Below are positions 61,606 through 64,000 of a DNA stretch of 64,000 nt, piece by piece (position 1 is the first letter of the stretch; every line of letters begins with the position of its first letter). The DNA is from an uncultured Bacteroidales bacterium. Lineage in GTDB: Bacteria > Bacteroidota > Bacteroidia > Bacteroidales > Bacteroidaceae. The notes beneath the pieces were generated by a model that did no database searches, was not told where the DNA came from, and worked only from the letters and a program-made list of their open reading frames with translations. The stretch spans positions 1 through 64,000 of the forward strand of contig CADCAG010000021.1 of assembly GCA_902799355.1 (NCBI GenBank), written 5' to 3'. A program made the position numbers and the translations under genes.

Positions 61606-63318
61606 TTACAGTCTTACCTTCACCACCTTGTCGGCCACCTTAATAATATATAAGGTGTTAGACTTCAAAGCGACATCAGCCTGATGGCCTGTCATGCGGC
61701 GCGAATAAACGGTGCGGCCGTCCATCGTGCACACAGTCACCTGGTCGCCAGGAGTGGCGTTGGTGATATGGATGCCGTCAGCAGAACCCAGAATCTTCAC
61801 GTTGGAAGGAGTAGCTGCAGGAACACCCTGTATAGCGGTAGTCTCCTGTTCGAAGGTCACAATCAGGCGGTTGTACTGCACAGCAACGGCAGGAGTCTGC
61901 ACGAAGTTGTCAGCGTCGGGAGTAAGTTCTGCACCATTGAAGGTGACGCTATGAATCTTCCAGCCAGCAGCAGGCTCCAGATAGTAGGAGTACTGCTTGC
62001 CCTCCTCTACGCGCTGCCAGATGCTGCCGTTGTCAGCATGCTGCAAAGCAATGTAGCAACCATCCGTTGGTGCCTTGTCGTTGGGAGTGAGGATGTCGAT
62101 GTCAGCGCCATCGCTGCAGTCATCGCCTTCTACCCACAAGGCAGAGAATATCCAGCGGTTGGGAATCTTAGCCACGCGGTTAGCCTCGCCTGTGGTGATG
62201 TCGACCTCATAGAGAGCAGTATCAAACTTACCGTTGGTGCGCCACTCCCTGTCGGGTAGCGGGCCCCATGAGCCATATTCGTTGATGCCCTTACCACTGT
62301 TGTAGTAGCCTACCCAGTACATCTTGTTAGGATTGCTCTTGGCAAAGCAGGCAGCCTGGCGACGATACTGCGAGCTATAGCCCGTAGCACCCACCAGTGG
62401 CTCATAGGCTGTGTACTTCTCGTTTGTCTCGGGATCAATCTTCTCGACAGCCTGCGTCTTCATCAGACCAGTAGTCAGGTCGAACTCATAGAGCTGGGCA
62501 CCCGTCAGGTTGTTGTTGATGTCGCGCTGCTTGCCGTCGTCACCAGGTACGGCACTGCTGCCACCGCTGGTCAGGGCGAAAGCACGGCCCTCGCTATTGA
62601 TGGCGAAGGTGATGAAGTTATAGTAGTACAGACCCTTGGTGATAGGAGTGACCTTCATGGTGCTCAGATCGACAGTGCAGATAGCATAACCAGCATCTCC
62701 ATCGGTCATATCATCGTCCTGGTCGGCAAAATAGTCAGGGTCATCGGTAATCTCTGCTGGCAGTTGGTTACCTGTCAGGTAGAACAGTCCGTAGACCTTT
62801 CCATCGACAGGGTTGTAGGCCATGCCTGCAGACTCCAGATGGTCGTTCTTGGGACGAATCTCGTTGCTCAGCAGGTTACCGCTGTTGGCATCCCACTTGC
62901 AGACACGGAACAGTTCCTCGTCGACAGTCGATGACTCGTCACGAGAGAACACCGTTACCAGCTTGCCATTGACATAGACAGCACCTGAATTGCCATACAT
63001 CATATTGAAGTTGTTAGCCCAAAGTGCTTTGTTGTTGTCAGTAAACTGGCCACCGCTATAGAAGTCGGCAATGTTGACGGCGGGGTCCTTGACAGGAGTA
63101 GAAAGGGTAGAACCATTCCAGTCCATCGAGTAGATACCCTGGTCAACGACGAAGATAGATTTCTGGACAGAGGAGTTGTAGCCTACATAAGTTGACGGCA
63201 TCTGTTCGCCATCATCATAACGGTTGTCATGGCCGATTCCCTTCAGCACCACGTTCTGGGCACTAAGTTGCATACTTGCTGCCATCGCAGCAGCCATAAA
63301 GAGCAGTTTTGTTTTCAT
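61606..63318 (-). CDS. secreted protein with sorting-like C-terminus (570 residues)
   Basis: Signal peptide 1-20 (MQLSAQ). Residues 25-420 look like a repeated beta-propeller-type protein: several blades read 'G.L..V....N.......D...G' (GKLVTVFSRDE; GKVYGLFYLTGN; GQLYEFDLTTG; ALYEVDITTG). Residues 425-490 form a beta domain ('CYIALQHADNGSIWQRVEEGKQY'). The end (YSRRMTGHQADVALKSNTLYIIKVADK) is Type IX sorting-like. Probably co-transcribed with the 835-residue gene, 24 nt downstream. Specific function unknown. Confidence 0.75.
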   Translation of the reverse strand: MKTKLLFMAAAMAASMQLSAQNVVLKGIGHDNRYDDGEQMPSTYVGYNSSVQKSIFVVDQGIYSMDWNGSTLSTPVKDPAVNIADFYSGGQFTDNNKALWANNFNMMYGNSGAVYVNGKLVTVFSRDESSTVDEELFRVCKWDANSGNLLSNEIRPKNDHLESAGMAYNPVDGKVYGLFYLTGNQLPAEITDDPDYFADQDDDMTDGDAGYAICTVDLSTMKVTPITKGLYYYNFITFAINSEGRAFALTSGGSSAVPGDDGKQRDINNNLTGAQLYEFDLTTGLMKTQAVEKIDPETNEKYTAYEPLVGATGYSSQYRRQAACFAKSNPNKMYWVGYYNSGKGINEYGSWGPLPDREWRTNGKFDTALYEVDITTGEANRVAKIPNRWIFSALWVEGDDCSDGADIDILTPNDKAPTDGCYIALQHADNGSIWQRVEEGKQYSYYLEPAAGWKIHSVTFNGAELTPDADNFVQTPAVAVQYNRLIVTFEQETTAIQGVPAATPSNVKILGSADGIHITNATPGDQVTVCTMDGRTVYSRRMTGHQADVALKSNTLYIIKVADKVVKVRL

Positions 63319-63368
63319 TTTTATAGTAAAATTTCGTTTTTAATTCATATTTGTTAGAAATTGAGCCA

Positions 63369-63376
63369 CAAAGGTA
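63369..63376 (-). promoter_or_regulatory. -7 box for the secreted-protein operon
   Basis: TACCTTTG on the minus strand, 50 nt before the start at 63318; no -33 TTTG at the expected place. An activator-type dependence is conceivable. Confidence 0.5.
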
Positions 63377-63403
63377 ACAAACTATTTTTGAAAAATAGGT
63401 ATA

Positions 63404-63423
63404 GGACGAGCAGCCGCTCGTCC
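63404..63423 (-). terminator. terminator of the AraC-type gene
   Basis: ggacgagc/gctcgtcc, 8-bp stem with a 4-nt loop. Reading leftward it is followed by a T-containing run (TATTTTTC), 32 nt after the stop codon. Confidence 0.75.
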
Positions 63424-63455
63424 ATATTTGTAAATTAGCACAAAAAATACTGATT

Positions 63456-64000
63456 TCAACGAGTTTTGGAAGCCGCCAAACGGATATACTCAGAGGGTGT
63501 CAGACCTGTTTCGCGCTTAAAGGCATTGATGAAAGCCGTGCGTGACTTAAAGCCAGAAGCAGAGGCAATAGCCTCGATGGTGATGCTGCCCACACGAGCA
63601 GGATCCTCCATCCACTGACAGGCTATATGGACGCGGCGGCTGCCCAGCAGATTGCTGAATGCCATGCCGTAGGTCTCGTTGATGACCTGCGAGACATACG
63701 TCGTATTGGAGTTGATCATCTTGGCCAGCTTGTTGAGTGTGAAGTCCTGCTGACAGATGATGTCAGGGTTGGCCAGCACCTCCTGGATACGGCCAACGAG
63801 TGTCTCACGCTGTTCGTCGTTCAGACTGCTCTTGCTGTAGGCCTTCCGCTGCTCTTGTTCTACTGCCTCGATGCGAATCACCTGGACATTCTTCTCATAG
63901 AGGCTGCGGTTACGCTCCCGCAACTGGCGGTTCTTCTGCCACAACAGCAGGGCGGCAATAACGATGACAGCGATGACGATGATGGCGGCCAGCAGGAAGA
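63456..64000 (-). CDS. membrane-anchored AraC-type regulator, C-terminal part
   Basis: 181 codons are visible; the 5' end lies beyond the window. From the edge: a membrane helix (LAAIIVIAVIVIAALLLW), a basic coiled-coil (KNRQLRERNRSLYEKNVQV), then an AraC/XylS HTH pair (NKLAKMINSNTTYVSQVINE and IEAIASASGFKSRTAFINAFKRETGLTPSEYI, split here). Bacteroidota carry many proteins of the type TPR sensor-membrane helix-AraC HTH (family knowledge); the missing N-terminus probably is such a sensor. It reads toward the secreted-protein operon and may regulate it. Confidence 0.85.
   Translation of the reverse strand, partial: FLLAAIIVIAVIVIAALLLWQKNRQLRERNRSLYEKNVQVIRIEAVEQEQRKAYSKSSLNDEQRETLVGRIQEVLANPDIICQQDFTLNKLAKMINSNTTYVSQVINETYGMAFSNLLGSRRVHIACQWMEDPARVGSITIEAIASASGFKSRTAFINAFKRETGLTPSEYIRLAASKTR

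Overview
The window comes from a Bacteroidales genome, most likely Prevotellaceae; genus and species are inference. Promoters fit the Bacteroidota pattern TTTG-N19/20-TANNTTTG. Clear Shine-Dalgarno sites are absent. Several start codons lie 5-12 nt from the -7 box. Other lineage marks are an HU/smalltalk pair, ExbB-ExbD-ExbD-TonB, an IspG with a central extra domain, and secreted proteins ending in the short '...VYIVNGKKV..K' sorting-like tail.

Layout. 1-700: HU-like protein, smalltalk micropeptide, terminator and a CAT-anticodon tRNA. 837-5813: START-like protein, LptF/LptG-type permease, RibBA and an aspartate-type aminotransferase. 5943-11300: Ton energy-transduction operon, a PstS-like lipoprotein and a TPR protein; the tonB/PstS-like junction is damaged. 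11388-12764: Sde182/DUF1593 protein. 12848-22848: surface-glycan region. A flippase and a glycosyltransferase read rightward. They face a leftward seven-gene run yicC-gmk-nadD-[nucleotidyltransferase/aminotransferase]-[opine dehydrogenase/LicD]-glycosyltransferase-acyltransferase. 22974-24593: two almost identical 53-bp hairpins in opposite orientation enclose an HTH regulator, a PH-domain membrane protein and a thioesterase. 24626-36258: papain-like and esterase lipoprotein/secreted genes, U32 peptidase, SufE, tandem histidine phosphatases, rpoN, PAP2-like protein, purE, ispG and a glycine-zipper lipoprotein. 36380-50847: leftward S10-spc-alpha ribosomal protein superoperon from rplC to rplQ, without rpsJ at its head. 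51139-64000: methionine sulfoxide reductase, a 60-residue peptide gene, three large secreted proteins (2333, 835 and 570 residues) and a membrane-anchored AraC-type regulator cut by the window edge.

Two themes stand out. First, short arrays of near-identical 7-nt units recur across the window, most often exactly four units (28 bp). The unit differs at each site. They lie between genes, at stop codons, and inside two neighbouring fusion genes. Second, the two fusion genes at 17207-20865 encode four activities that could make, activate and attach an amino-containing phospho-substituent to a surface glycan.

Sequence quality needs attention. rpsM and rpsD carry apparent single-base frameshifts, rplB lacks about 90 nt near its 5' end, and tonB is joined to a headless PstS-like gene. 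The first three are normally essential genes, so assembly or consensus error is as likely as biology.
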